This document shows, one piece after another, positions 36,093 through 44,397 of a stretch of DNA of 64,000 nucleotides. Where the stretch lies: the NCBI RefSeq assembly GCF_007753095.1, contig NZ_CP036348.1:2914001-2978000 (forward strand), given 5' to 3'. Made by a program: the position numbers and the translations under genes. Origin of the DNA: Rosistilla carotiformis. Lineage in GTDB: Bacteria; Planctomycetota; Planctomycetia; Pirellulales; Pirellulaceae. The notes under the pieces are model-generated. The model was not told where the DNA came from. It searched no databases and saw nothing but the letters and a program-made list of their open reading frames with translations. How positions within the stretch are numbered: the first letter of the stretch is position 1; each line of letters starts with the position of its first letter.

Positions 36093-36604
36093 TGTCACCA
36101 AACAAGAAAAGTGAGCCGACGCAGGACCCGAGACCGCTGCAGCAAGAGCTCAAGAAGAAGGCTCCGTTCACGTCGCCGCATCAAGAAGCGGTGCTGAATG
36201 TGCTGCGGACCAGCGACCAATTTCAAAATCGGTTTTGCCGGCTTCTCAGGAAGTATGGCCTGACCGGTTCACAATACAACGTGTTGCGGATTTTGCGTGG
36301 AGAGGGAAAACCGCTCCCTAGCCTGGAAATTGCCGATCGGATGATCCAGGTCGTACCCGCGATCACCGGTTTGATCGATCGACTGGAAAAGCAGGGCTTC
36401 GTCAGCCGAGACCGCAGCACCGTCGATCGCCGCGTGGTCAACGTCGCGATCACGAATAAGGGGCTCGACGTTTTGGAACCGTTAGATCGACCTGTTGAAA
36501 CGTTGCATAAGCAGCTTCTGAAGCACCTCGATCGCAGCGAACTGTCGCAACTGAACCATCTGTTGGAGAAAGCCCGCAGCCGACTCGACGCGGCGGACGA
36601 TTGA
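36092..36604 (+). CDS. MarR family transcriptional regulator
   Basis: 170 residues. The first 35 residues are charged and probably flexible. The winged helix follows: FCRLLRKYGLTGSQYNVLRILRGEG, recognition segment LEIADRMIQVVPAITGLIDRLEKQGFVSR, wing DRSTVDRRVVNVAITNKG, and a C-terminal dimerisation helix (ELSQLNHLLEKARSRLDA). These proteins are dimeric repressors that respond to small phenolic or oxidant ligands. The next gene on the strand encodes a DoxX protein, a common target of such regulators, 214 bases downstream. The promoter arrangement suggests a leaderless transcript. Confidence 0.92.
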   Translation: MSPNKKSEPTQDPRPLQQELKKKAPFTSPHQEAVLNVLRTSDQFQNRFCRLLRKYGLTGSQYNVLRILRGEGKPLPSLEIADRMIQVVPAITGLIDRLEKQGFVSRDRSTVDRRVVNVAITNKGLDVLEPLDRPVETLHKQLLKHLDRSELSQLNHLLEKARSRLDAADD

Positions 36605-36818
36605 GTCGTCTCCCCTTTTTGCCGCATGCTTGATGCATCAACAGAGATCCCAGCGAGTATGAAAAACGAGTGAAGTTTGCCGCTGTCGACGCGTTTTATC
36701 GATAGACGGTTTGAATTGGGATTATCCCCACAACGAAGCATTTCCAATCGGCAGCTCCTTTGTTCGGGACCTGTCCCATGACTCAACCACCACTTCAATT
36801 TTCGAGGAGCCACAAAAG

Positions 36819-37265
<447 letters not shown>

Positions 37266-37290
37266 GGGGACGTTGTGCGGGGGGCAAACC

Positions 37291-37355
37291 GTAGCGGAAC
37301 TCGTCAAGAAGTTCGCATGCGATAAAATCAACAGGCCGTTGACGACCTCCACTAC
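37291..37355. repeat. GTAG-type imperfect hairpin, second family, copy 1
   Basis: Starts GTAGCGGAACTCGTCAAGAA and ends TTGACGACCTCCACTAC; the ends are imperfect inverted complements of about 17 bases. Same end motif as the copy at 38065-38134 and related at the termini to the hairpins at 11.0 and 55.8-56.0 kb. Confidence 0.7.
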
Positions 37356-37361
37356 CGCATC

Positions 37362-38030
37362 CCGCTGGGATGCTAGAGGGTAGCCGGTGGTTTGAGCGTA
37401 GCGAATACCACCGGCTATGCGAACGCAAACGCTCGGCGCCCCCGAGGGGGGCACGACGATCTGTGATCCCTTCGGGATCAACGCGTGCTGGGGCGTTGTG
37501 TTCCGGAGGTGCGCCGCTGCGCGACGACCTCCGGCTACCGTCTGTGATCCCTTCGGGATCAACGCGTATTGGGACGCTGTGTTCCGGAGGTGCGGCGTTG
37601 CGCGGCGACCTCCGGCTACCGTCTGTGATCCCTTCGGGATCATCACGTGTTGGGACGCTGTGTTCCGGAGGTGCGCTGCTGCGCGGCGACCTCCGGCTAC
37701 CTTCTGTGATCCCTTCGGGATCAACGCGTGTTGGGACGCTGTGTTTCGGAGGTGCGCCGTTGAACGGCGACCTCCGGCTACCGTCTGTGATCCCTCCGGG
37801 ATGTGCTACCGCAACTACGGATCCCGCAGGGATGCCAGAAGGTAGCCGGTGGTTTGAGCGTAGCGAATACCACCGGAAACGACGCCGAAAACGCTCGGTG
37901 CCCCCGGCGGGGGCGCACAACGATGTGCGATTCCTTCGGGATCATCGCGTGTTGGGGCGTTGTGTTCCGGAGGTGCGCCGCTGCGCGTCGACCTCCGGCT
38001 ACCGTCTGTGATCCCTTCGGGATCGATGAG
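37362..38030. repeat. 81-bp tandem repeat (five boxes) with flanking CCGGTGGT modules
   Basis: The palindrome GATCCCTTCGGGATC (last copy altered to GATCCCTCCGGGATG) starts at 37465, 37546, 37627, 37708 and 37789, exactly 81 bases apart. Between boxes are 'gttccggaggtgcg' and 'gcggcgacctccggctaccg', which pair as a second hairpin (GGAGGTGCG... / ...CGACCTCC). At both ends sits a module with 'gtagccggtggtttgagcgt', closing as CCGGTGGT...ACCACCGG, and a 'gcccccgagggggc'-type hairpin. One more GATC box unit ends the array near 38025. It fills the space between the convergent DoxX and methyltransferase genes. Confidence 0.92.
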
Positions 38031-38064
38031 TCGACTGCAACCGTAATACATCGCGGACAACCTC

Positions 38065-38134
38065 GTAGCGGAACTCGTCGAGAGTTTCGTTTTCGAGACC
38101 TGTAGGGCTCGAAAGTCTTGACGACTTCCACTAC
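38065..38134. repeat. GTAG-type imperfect hairpin, second family, copy 2
   Basis: Arms of 25 bases (38065-38089 and 38110-38134) pair at 21 positions; they begin GTAGCGGAACTCGTCGAGAG and end GACGACTTCCACTAC. It sits just after the 81-bp array and 34 bases before the stop of the methyltransferase gene on the other strand. Confidence 0.8.
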
Positions 38135-38167
38135 GCAACTTGATGCAACGCCCTTCAACATGTCTCG

Positions 38168-38914
38168 TCATGCCTGCGGTTTGCTCGCTATCAGGCCGCA
38201 GCGGTGAGGTAGGAGGTCGGCGGTGCCAAATTTTCGCGTCTTGCGGACTTCGAAGCCGACCTGGTTCAGTTGCTCTGCGAGCTGGGCGGCGTCGAACAGT
38301 TGGGCGGTGTGCGTTTCGGTCGCGCGGCGGTAGAGGCTGTCGACTTGGCGGAACGAGGTGATGTGTCGATACAACCGCTGTTTGGAGTCGTCGTTTTCGT
38401 AGAGGACCAGACAGGCCCAGTCTTCCCCTTCGGAAAATGTTCGCTGGCCATTTTGATCGAGTCCGATTTCGGTGACGTCGAAGATGAACAGACCGCCCGG
38501 CTCCAATGCGTTGAAGATCCGGCGGAACAAGTCGCAAAGATCGGGATCGTCGCAGGAGGGCGTTCGATAACAAAGGACTTCGCTGAGTGCGGTCACGGCG
38601 CGGCAGCGGGGGAATTCGTAATCCCAGACCGAGGCGACGTGGAATTCTGTCGATGGCAGCCGCTTGGTTGCCAGATCGATCATCGCCGCTGAGATGTCGA
38701 CTCCGACGGGCGCAAATCCGGCCGCGGCCAATCGCTGTGTCCAACGGCCTCCGCCGCAACCGAGGTCGACAATCGTACCCCGATCGATTCCGGCGGCGTA
38801 AAAAATCTCTAACAGCCCCGGCTCCCAGCTCGCACACAATCCGCTGTAGCCGACGTCATGGATGTACGCGACATCGTCGTCGTAAAGGCGGTCGGTTTGT
38901 GGGTTGGTTGGCAT
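38168..38914 (-). CDS. Class I SAM-dependent methyltransferase
   Basis: 248 residues with a strong GGAGGT ribosome site. Motif I is TIVDLGCGGGRWTQRLAAAG (about 47-66), motif II ends in VGVDISAAMIDLA, and the post-I loop includes LEPGGLFIFDVTEIG. The SAM fold is complete. The family is the small-molecule type (methyltransferase domain 25/11), and the C-terminal half (FRQVDSLYRRATETHTAQLFD) is typical of proteins with unknown acceptors. No neighbouring biosynthetic genes point to a substrate. It is divergent from the tetR operon. Confidence 0.9.
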   Translation of the reverse strand: MPTNPQTDRLYDDDVAYIHDVGYSGLCASWEPGLLEIFYAAGIDRGTIVDLGCGGGRWTQRLAAAGFAPVGVDISAAMIDLATKRLPSTEFHVASVWDYEFPRCRAVTALSEVLCYRTPSCDDPDLCDLFRRIFNALEPGGLFIFDVTEIGLDQNGQRTFSEGEDWACLVLYENDDSKQRLYRHITSFRQVDSLYRRATETHTAQLFDAAQLAEQLNQVGFEVRKTRKFGTADLLPHRCGLIASKPQA

Positions 38915-39136
38915 CTGTTACCTCCTTGGTCCTCGAACGGGCGGTCCGCTCCGCGAGCCCGATCTTCGTTCGGTTTACCGCCATTTTTTAGCGGATCGAT
39001 CCCGATCGTGCAGGCGGTGGAGCCAATGGCGGCGAGCCGGACGACTCGATTCCCTTGAAAAAAGGCTACCCGCCGTGAACCTCCGGTGGCGCAACCCGCT
39101 CAGGGATGCCGGGCCGAAAGCTCAGAAGGATGTCAC

Positions 39137-39165
39137 TTGCATACCGACCGGTCGGTCGGTATGAT
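39137..39165 (+). promoter_or_regulatory. Promoter and operator of the tetR-RND operon
   Basis: TTGCAT (39137-39142), 17-base spacer, TATGAT (39160-39165). The spacer and part of the -10 are filled by overlapping palindromes: ACCGACCGGTCGGT (39143-39156, perfect) and ATACCGACC-GGTC-GGTCGGTAT (39141-39162). The motif resembles known AcrR/TetR-family operators. Binding there would block RNA polymerase directly. Confidence 0.75.
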
Positions 39166-39172
39166 CGCCGAA

Positions 39173-39757
39173 ATGGGAAACAATGATCAAACTTCTGAAA
39201 CGCCCGACACGGTAACACGGATTCTCGACGCCGTGATGGTGTTAATTCGCGATGGCGGGCTGCCAGCGGTGACGCTGTCTGCGGTTTGCCGCAAGGCAGG
39301 TCTCAGCAAGGGGGGGCTGATGCATCATTATCCGTCGAAGGAAGCGTTGGTCAACGCGTTTCTACATCGGGGCGGGGAGGAGCATCTGGCGCTCGTTCGG
39401 CAGGCGACGCAGCCACATCCGGCTGGATCGGGCAATCGGTTGCGGGCGTATGTCGATTTGTTTCTCGGCGAATCGACCACTTTGCAATGCGACGAGGATC
39501 GCGATTGTGCCGCGGTCATGATGGCCTTGATTCAAGGGGGCCGCGACAGCGACGAGGTCCGGAAGTTTTACGAATCCCTGCATCAGATGTTGAGCGGCGA
39601 TGGCGTCTCGGATGATTTTCTGGAATTGGTTCTGGCGACCGTCGACGGGGTTTGGCTGCAGTCGGTGATCGAACCCCCCGAGACGATTGGGCCGCGGTCC
39701 GAACGGATCCGGCAGAGCCTGACACGTTTGATCGCCGATGAAATCGCCGACAACTAA
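39173..39757 (+). CDS. TetR/AcrR family transcriptional regulator
   Basis: 194 residues from the ATG at 39173 (MGNNDQTSETPDTVTRILDA). An ATG at 39161 lies inside the predicted -10 box and could not be on the transcript; the frame is open further upstream but not coding. The N-terminal HTH is TVTRILDAVMVLIRDGGLPA / VTLSAVCRKAGLSKGGLMHHYPSKEALVNAF; the C-terminal ligand domain (about 60-190) resembles the TetR_C_33-like group. The gene is followed after 26 bases by a pump adaptor and an RND permease on the same strand, so it most likely represses its own operon in response to a pump substrate. Confidence 0.9.
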   Translation: MGNNDQTSETPDTVTRILDAVMVLIRDGGLPAVTLSAVCRKAGLSKGGLMHHYPSKEALVNAFLHRGGEEHLALVRQATQPHPAGSGNRLRAYVDLFLGESTTLQCDEDRDCAAVMMALIQGGRDSDEVRKFYESLHQMLSGDGVSDDFLELVLATVDGVWLQSVIEPPETIGPRSERIRQSLTRLIADEIADN

Positions 39758-39783
39758 CCGAACAACTTTAGGAAACGACAACG

Positions 39784-41013
39784 ATGAATCAAACGGTTGC
39801 TCCCCGTTCACGACTGCGATGGCTTCGCACGGCGATCGGATCGGTGCTGGTCGTGTTAGCGGTGGTCGGCATTTTGGCGGCGATCGGCTATGCCAAGACG
39901 ATGCAGATCAAGGCCGCGATGGCCGCGCCCCCGCCACCCGAAATGCCGATCTCGGTCACGGTGGCGACAGCCGAAGCGAGTTCCTACCGCCGATCTTCGG
40001 TCGTCGTGGGGAACGTCTTGGCGCCCGAATCGATCCGGTTGCAGACCGAACTCGCCGGCGTGATCACCGAGATCCCGATGATTCCCGGTGGCGTTGTCGA
40101 AAAGGGAGACGTGTTGCTGCGGTTGGATATCCGCACCGAAGAGGCGATGTTAAAGAGCCTGGAAGCGTCGCGCAAGCTTGCTCAATCGACTGTCGAACGT
40201 TCGCGACAACTCAATCGCATCAATGCGGGTAGCGAGTCGGAATTGGATGTCGCCGAGGCGGAACTGTCGCGGGCCGATGCGGGGATCGAAGAATTGAAGG
40301 TTCGCATCGACAAGAAGACGCTGCGGGCTCCCTTCCGAGCCAACGTCGGGCTGTTCGATTTGCATGTCGGACAGTATCTGGTCGAAGGAACGGAGATCAC
40401 CACGTTGGAAGGGATCTCCGATTATTTGAATATCGACTTCTCGATGCCAGCGCACGTGGCCGATGAAGTTGCGATCGGCGACGAGGTATCGCTACGTGTC
40501 CGATCGGCTCAACAACACGCAACGGCCACGATCGTCGCGTTGGACGCGTCGGCGAATCCGATTTCCCGTTCGCTGACCGCTCGGGCCCGATTGTTGAATC
40601 CACCGGCGAAATTGCAGCCCAACGATTCGGTACACGTCACGGTGATGTATGGCGATCCCATTGCGGCACGGTTGATTCCCGCCACGGCGGTTCGTCGGGG
40701 GCCCAGCGGATCGCTGGTCTTTGTGGCGGTGGAAACCGACAGCGGCCTGCGGGCCCAAGCGCGGAACGTCGTCGTCCTCTCCGGCGGCAGCGCGGTCGCT
40801 CGAGTGATCGACGGGATCGAGGCGGGGGAAGTGATCGTTGCCGACGGTTCGTTCAAAGTTTACGAAGGGGCGTTGTTGAGCGACAAGCAAGCCGAAGCTT
40901 CGCAAACCGCTCAGCGGGCTGCGGGCGAATCGGACCCTGCCGCCGTTTCCAGTGCCGACCAGACGAGCGCGACCAAGATTGAACACGTCGTCGAAATGGA
41001 GGCCGGAAAATGA
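39784..41013 (+). CDS. RND efflux periplasmic adaptor (MFP) subunit
   Basis: 409 residues, AGGA before the ATG. A membrane anchor lies at about 16-37 (AIGSVLVVLAVVGILAAIGY). The lipoyl/barrel-sandwich halves are around 70-110 (VVVGNVLAPESIRLQTELAG) and 180-200 (KKTLRAPFRANVGLFDLHVG), separated by a hairpin of helices (about 115-170, KSLEASRKLAQSTVERSRQL). A beta-barrel domain (about 215-290) and a membrane-proximal domain follow. The protein bridges the inner-membrane pump to the outer-membrane channel. Its stop overlaps the permease ATG by four bases. No TolC-like channel gene is in this operon. Confidence 0.94.
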   Translation: MNQTVAPRSRLRWLRTAIGSVLVVLAVVGILAAIGYAKTMQIKAAMAAPPPPEMPISVTVATAEASSYRRSSVVVGNVLAPESIRLQTELAGVITEIPMIPGGVVEKGDVLLRLDIRTEEAMLKSLEASRKLAQSTVERSRQLNRINAGSESELDVAEAELSRADAGIEELKVRIDKKTLRAPFRANVGLFDLHVGQYLVEGTEITTLEGISDYLNIDFSMPAHVADEVAIGDEVSLRVRSAQQHATATIVALDASANPISRSLTARARLLNPPAKLQPNDSVHVTVMYGDPIAARLIPATAVRRGPSGSLVFVAVETDSGLRAQARNVVVLSGGSAVARVIDGIEAGEVIVADGSFKVYEGALLSDKQAEASQTAQRAAGESDPAAVSSADQTSATKIEHVVEMEAGK

Positions 41014-44000
41014 AATCGTTCACCGACATTTTTATCCGTCACCCGGTCTTGGCGATCGTGGTCAATCTGATCTTGGTTTTGGTCGGGATTCGCTGTGCCG
41101 CGTCGCTCCCGATCCAACAATTTCCAAAACTGGAAAGCACCTCGATCACCGTCACGACGATCTATTTTGGTGCCAGTGCCGAAACGGTCCGCGGCTTTTT
41201 GACGACTCCGATCGAACGAGCGGTCTCGTCGATCGCGGGGATCGATTACGTGGAATCGAGCAGCATCGCGGGGATCAGCACGGTCACGCTGCGGTTGAAT
41301 CTGAACCATGATTCGACCAAAGCGCTTGCCGAAGTGAACGCGCGGCTGCAGCAGGTGCGCAGCGAATTACCTTCCGAAGCCGAACCGCCATCGATCGAAT
41401 TGGTCCGTGCCGATCGCCCCTACGCCACCTTTTATCTGAGCTTCACGTCGGATCGATTCGATCTGCCGGCGCTGACCGATTATTTGACTCGCAACGTGCA
41501 ACCGCGGCTATCGATTATCAGAGGCGTGCAGAAGGTAGGCATCGAAGCAGGGCAGACCCCGGCGATGCGGATCTGGATCTCGCCGCAACGGCTCAGCGAG
41601 CTGAATCTAACGCCCGGCGATGTCTATTCGGCGCTGCAGCGGAACAACTTCCTGGCAGCGATTGGGCAAGTGAAAAACGATTCGGTGCAGGTCGATCTGT
41701 TGACCAACACCGACCTCCGCAGCGTCGACGAATTCGACGACTTGATCGTCTGGCAATCCCCTTCGTCGGCCAGCGGTCCCGGGACGATCATCCGTCTGTC
41801 GGATGTCGCTCGGGTCGAACTGGGAAGCGAGGAACCGACGGCGACGGCGATGTATCGTGGGCGCGAGGCGATCTATGTGAGCGTTTGGCCATTGCCCGGC
41901 AGCAATGAGATCGAAGTCGCGACGCGTTTGCGGGGGGCGATGGAGAAATTGCAGCCCGATCTGCCGTCGCATATCGACATGCAATTGGCCTACGACGGCA
42001 CCAAGTTCATGTCGAAATCGCTGGCGGAAATTTCCAAGACGCTCAGCGAAACGATCCTGATCGTCGGCTTCGTCGTCTTCCTGTTCATGGGCTCGGTACG
42101 AACGGCGATCGTCCCCTTGGTCGCGATGCCGGTCTCGTTGGTTGGCGCGGCGATCGTGATGTATCTGTTGGGATTCTCGTTAAACCTTTTGACTCTGCTG
42201 GCGATCGTGCTGGCCGTCGGCTTGGTGGTCGACGACGCGATTGTCGTGGTCGAAAACGTGCAGCGGCATCTGCAGGAAGGGCACGACAAGATCAAGGCGG
42301 CGCTAATGGGATCGCGTGAACTTGTCGGTCCGATTTTGGCGATGACGATTACGCTGGCCACGGTCTACGCGCCGATCGGTTTTCAAGGCGGTCTGACGGG
42401 GATGCTGTTCCGCGAGTTCGCCTTTACCTTGGCTGCGGCGGTTGTCGTTTCGGGGATCGTGGCGGTCACGCTGTCGCCGATCATGAGTGCCTATCTGGTT
42501 CCGGCCGGCGGTCGCGAAGGGGCGATGACGCGGTTTGTGAACCGGATGTTCGCGGGGATTCGCAACTTCTACGGTCGCTTGCTCAGCGGCGTTCTGGAGC
42601 TGCGTTGGTCGATCGCGTTGGCAACTTTGTTGGCAGGGGCCGCGGCCGTTCCGTTGTACATGTTTTCGGCCAAGGAGTTGGCGCCGGTGGAGGATGAAGG
42701 GGCCGTGGCGGTGATGCTGACAGCAGCTCCCGATTCGACGCTGGCTTCGTCGACGCGGTGGACGGGGCAATTGGCGAGCAGCTTTCAAGGAATCGAAGAG
42801 ACCGATTACATGTGGGCCGTGGTCACGGCCAGCGGCGGGTTCGGCGGCTTGATCACCAAGGATTGGGACGAGCGCGATCGCAATACCCAAGCGATGTTGC
42901 CGGAAGTCTTTGGTGCGGCGTCGCAGAATCCGGGGCTGGAAGCGTTTCCTGTGCTTGTGCCACCGCTGCCGGGAGCTGGGAATTTCGATGTCGAATTGGT
43001 TATGAAAAGCGATCTGCCGGTATCGCGGCAGCGCGAACTGGCCGAAGAAATCGTGCAGCGGGCGCGGGAGGCGAACATGTTTATGTTTGTCGATGCCGAT
43101 CTGAAGGTCGATCTGCCGCAAGCCCGCGTGATCGTCGATCGCGAACGCCTGGCCGATCTGGGGCTCGACCAAGCGGCGGTCGGTCGCGAGCTGGGCGTTT
43201 TGTTGGGAGGCGGTTATGTCAACCGATTCAATTATTTCAATCGCTCGTATCGAGTCATCCCGCAGCTGGAAGCGGTCGATCGGCAATCGACCGGGGCGTT
43301 GATGGATCTACGTGTCCGTGGGCCGTCGGGGGAATTGATTCCCGTATCGACCTTCGCGTCGATCGAACCCGAAACCGCGCCGCGGACACTCAGCCGATTT
43401 CAACAGCAGAGTTCGTTCAAAGTCTTTGCAGCGGTCTTCCCCGGTGTGACCAAAGAGCAGGGGCTGACGGTGTTAGAGGACATTGCGGAATCGGTGGTCG
43501 GTTCGGCGATGACGCTCGATTATGCCGGCGAATCGCGGCAGATTCGCAACGAAGCGGGTTCGTTGGCGGTGACGCTTGGCTTTGCCTTGCTGCTGATTTA
43601 TCTGGTCCTCGCGGCCCAGTTCAAATCGTTCCGCGATCCGTTAATCGTCTTGTTGGGATCGGTGCCATTAGCGATGACCGGAGTTTTGACGTTAACCTTT
43701 TTAGACTTCACCACGATCAATATCTATTCGCAAGTCGGGCTGATCACGCTCGTTGGCTTGGTTGCCAAGAACGGGATCCTGATCGTCGAGTTTGCCAACG
43801 TATTGCAAGAGTCGGGGATGGCTAAACGTGCAGCGATCATCGAAGCGTCGCAGACCCGATTGCGTCCAGTGTTGATGACCTCGGCGGCGACGATTTTGGG
43901 ACACTTGCCGTTGGTCTTCGTGACCGGCGCAGGAGCTCAAGCTCGTAATAGCATCGGAATCGTCCTGGTCGCTGGGATGGCGGTCGGCACCGTCTTTACG

Positions 44001-44189
44001 CTGTTTGTCGTGCCGGCGCTCTACTTGTTGTTGGCGGCGGCGCATCGGCAAGATAGCGGAGACTTCGATCGAGTAGAGCAGTCGTTGGATCGCTCGGATG
44101 CCCGTTCCAATGGACATGGTGAGCCCATGGAATGGAGCGCGACGCATCACGAGACATCCACGCGTCCGTTCAGCGGCGCACCGACATAG
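41010..44189 (+). CDS. RND (HAE1-like) efflux permease
   Basis: 1059 residues, typical of AcrB/MexB/MdtB relatives. Twelve membrane spans are expected: one near residues 10-28, two blocks of spans at about 335-530 and 860-1020, with two large periplasmic loops. The proton-relay aspartates are in GLVVDDAIVVVENVQ (span 4). Conserved openings KSFTDIFIRHPVLAIVVNLI and QQFPKLESTSITVTTIYFGA match the family. The pump uses the proton gradient to expel drugs, detergents or solvents; substrates cannot be told from sequence. Operon with tetR and adaptor; ATGA overlap. Confidence 0.95.
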   Translation: MKSFTDIFIRHPVLAIVVNLILVLVGIRCAASLPIQQFPKLESTSITVTTIYFGASAETVRGFLTTPIERAVSSIAGIDYVESSSIAGISTVTLRLNLNHDSTKALAEVNARLQQVRSELPSEAEPPSIELVRADRPYATFYLSFTSDRFDLPALTDYLTRNVQPRLSIIRGVQKVGIEAGQTPAMRIWISPQRLSELNLTPGDVYSALQRNNFLAAIGQVKNDSVQVDLLTNTDLRSVDEFDDLIVWQSPSSASGPGTIIRLSDVARVELGSEEPTATAMYRGREAIYVSVWPLPGSNEIEVATRLRGAMEKLQPDLPSHIDMQLAYDGTKFMSKSLAEISKTLSETILIVGFVVFLFMGSVRTAIVPLVAMPVSLVGAAIVMYLLGFSLNLLTLLAIVLAVGLVVDDAIVVVENVQRHLQEGHDKIKAALMGSRELVGPILAMTITLATVYAPIGFQGGLTGMLFREFAFTLAAAVVVSGIVAVTLSPIMSAYLVPAGGREGAMTRFVNRMFAGIRNFYGRLLSGVLELRWSIALATLLAGAAAVPLYMFSAKELAPVEDEGAVAVMLTAAPDSTLASSTRWTGQLASSFQGIEETDYMWAVVTASGGFGGLITKDWDERDRNTQAMLPEVFGAASQNPGLEAFPVLVPPLPGAGNFDVELVMKSDLPVSRQRELAEEIVQRAREANMFMFVDADLKVDLPQARVIVDRERLADLGLDQAAVGRELGVLLGGGYVNRFNYFNRSYRVIPQLEAVDRQSTGALMDLRVRGPSGELIPVSTFASIEPETAPRTLSRFQQQSSFKVFAAVFPGVTKEQGLTVLEDIAESVVGSAMTLDYAGESRQIRNEAGSLAVTLGFALLLIYLVLAAQFKSFRDPLIVLLGSVPLAMTGVLTLTFLDFTTINIYSQVGLITLVGLVAKNGILIVEFANVLQESGMAKRAAIIEASQTRLRPVLMTSAATILGHLPLVFVTGAGAQARNSIGIVLVAGMAVGTVFTLFVVPALYLLLAAAHRQDSGDFDRVEQSLDRSDARSNGHGEPMEWSATHHETSTRPFSGAPT

Positions 44190-44326
44190 GGCGCTTTGTC
44201 AAAGAGAACGGCGACCTCTGGAAGGCTTCTGGCCGACACAAGGTGGCTTGGAGCAAGGCGAACGGGAGAAGCGTCGTTCGTGAAAGAGGAAGGTGTCGAA
44301 ATCGTTGCCCGATGATTTTGCGATCG

Positions 44327-44375
44327 CCCTCCCGACACGCGTCGGGAGGGTGCAAGAGAGCCGCCCGCAGGGCGG
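44327..44375. terminator. Two hairpins between convergent genes
   Basis: First stem CCCTCCCGAC-ACGC-GTCGGGAGGG (44327-44350, ten perfect pairs); second stem CCGCCC-GCA-GGGCGG (44361-44375). They lie between the pump and peroxidase stops and may end transcription from both sides, although no long T tract follows. Confidence 0.6.
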
Positions 44376-44397
44376 GAGTTACCACGTCGGACCGACC

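Noticed and set aside
37362-38030. CRISPR array
   Set aside because: The period is constant at 81 bases and the sequence between palindromes is itself repeated, so there are no unique spacers and no cas genes nearby. The same applies to the 85-bp and 194-bp arrays.
39086-39172. N-terminal extension of the TetR protein (starts at 39086 or 39161)
   Set aside because: These starts lie upstream of or within the predicted -10 box and operator; the DNA-binding domain begins just after the ATG at 39173.
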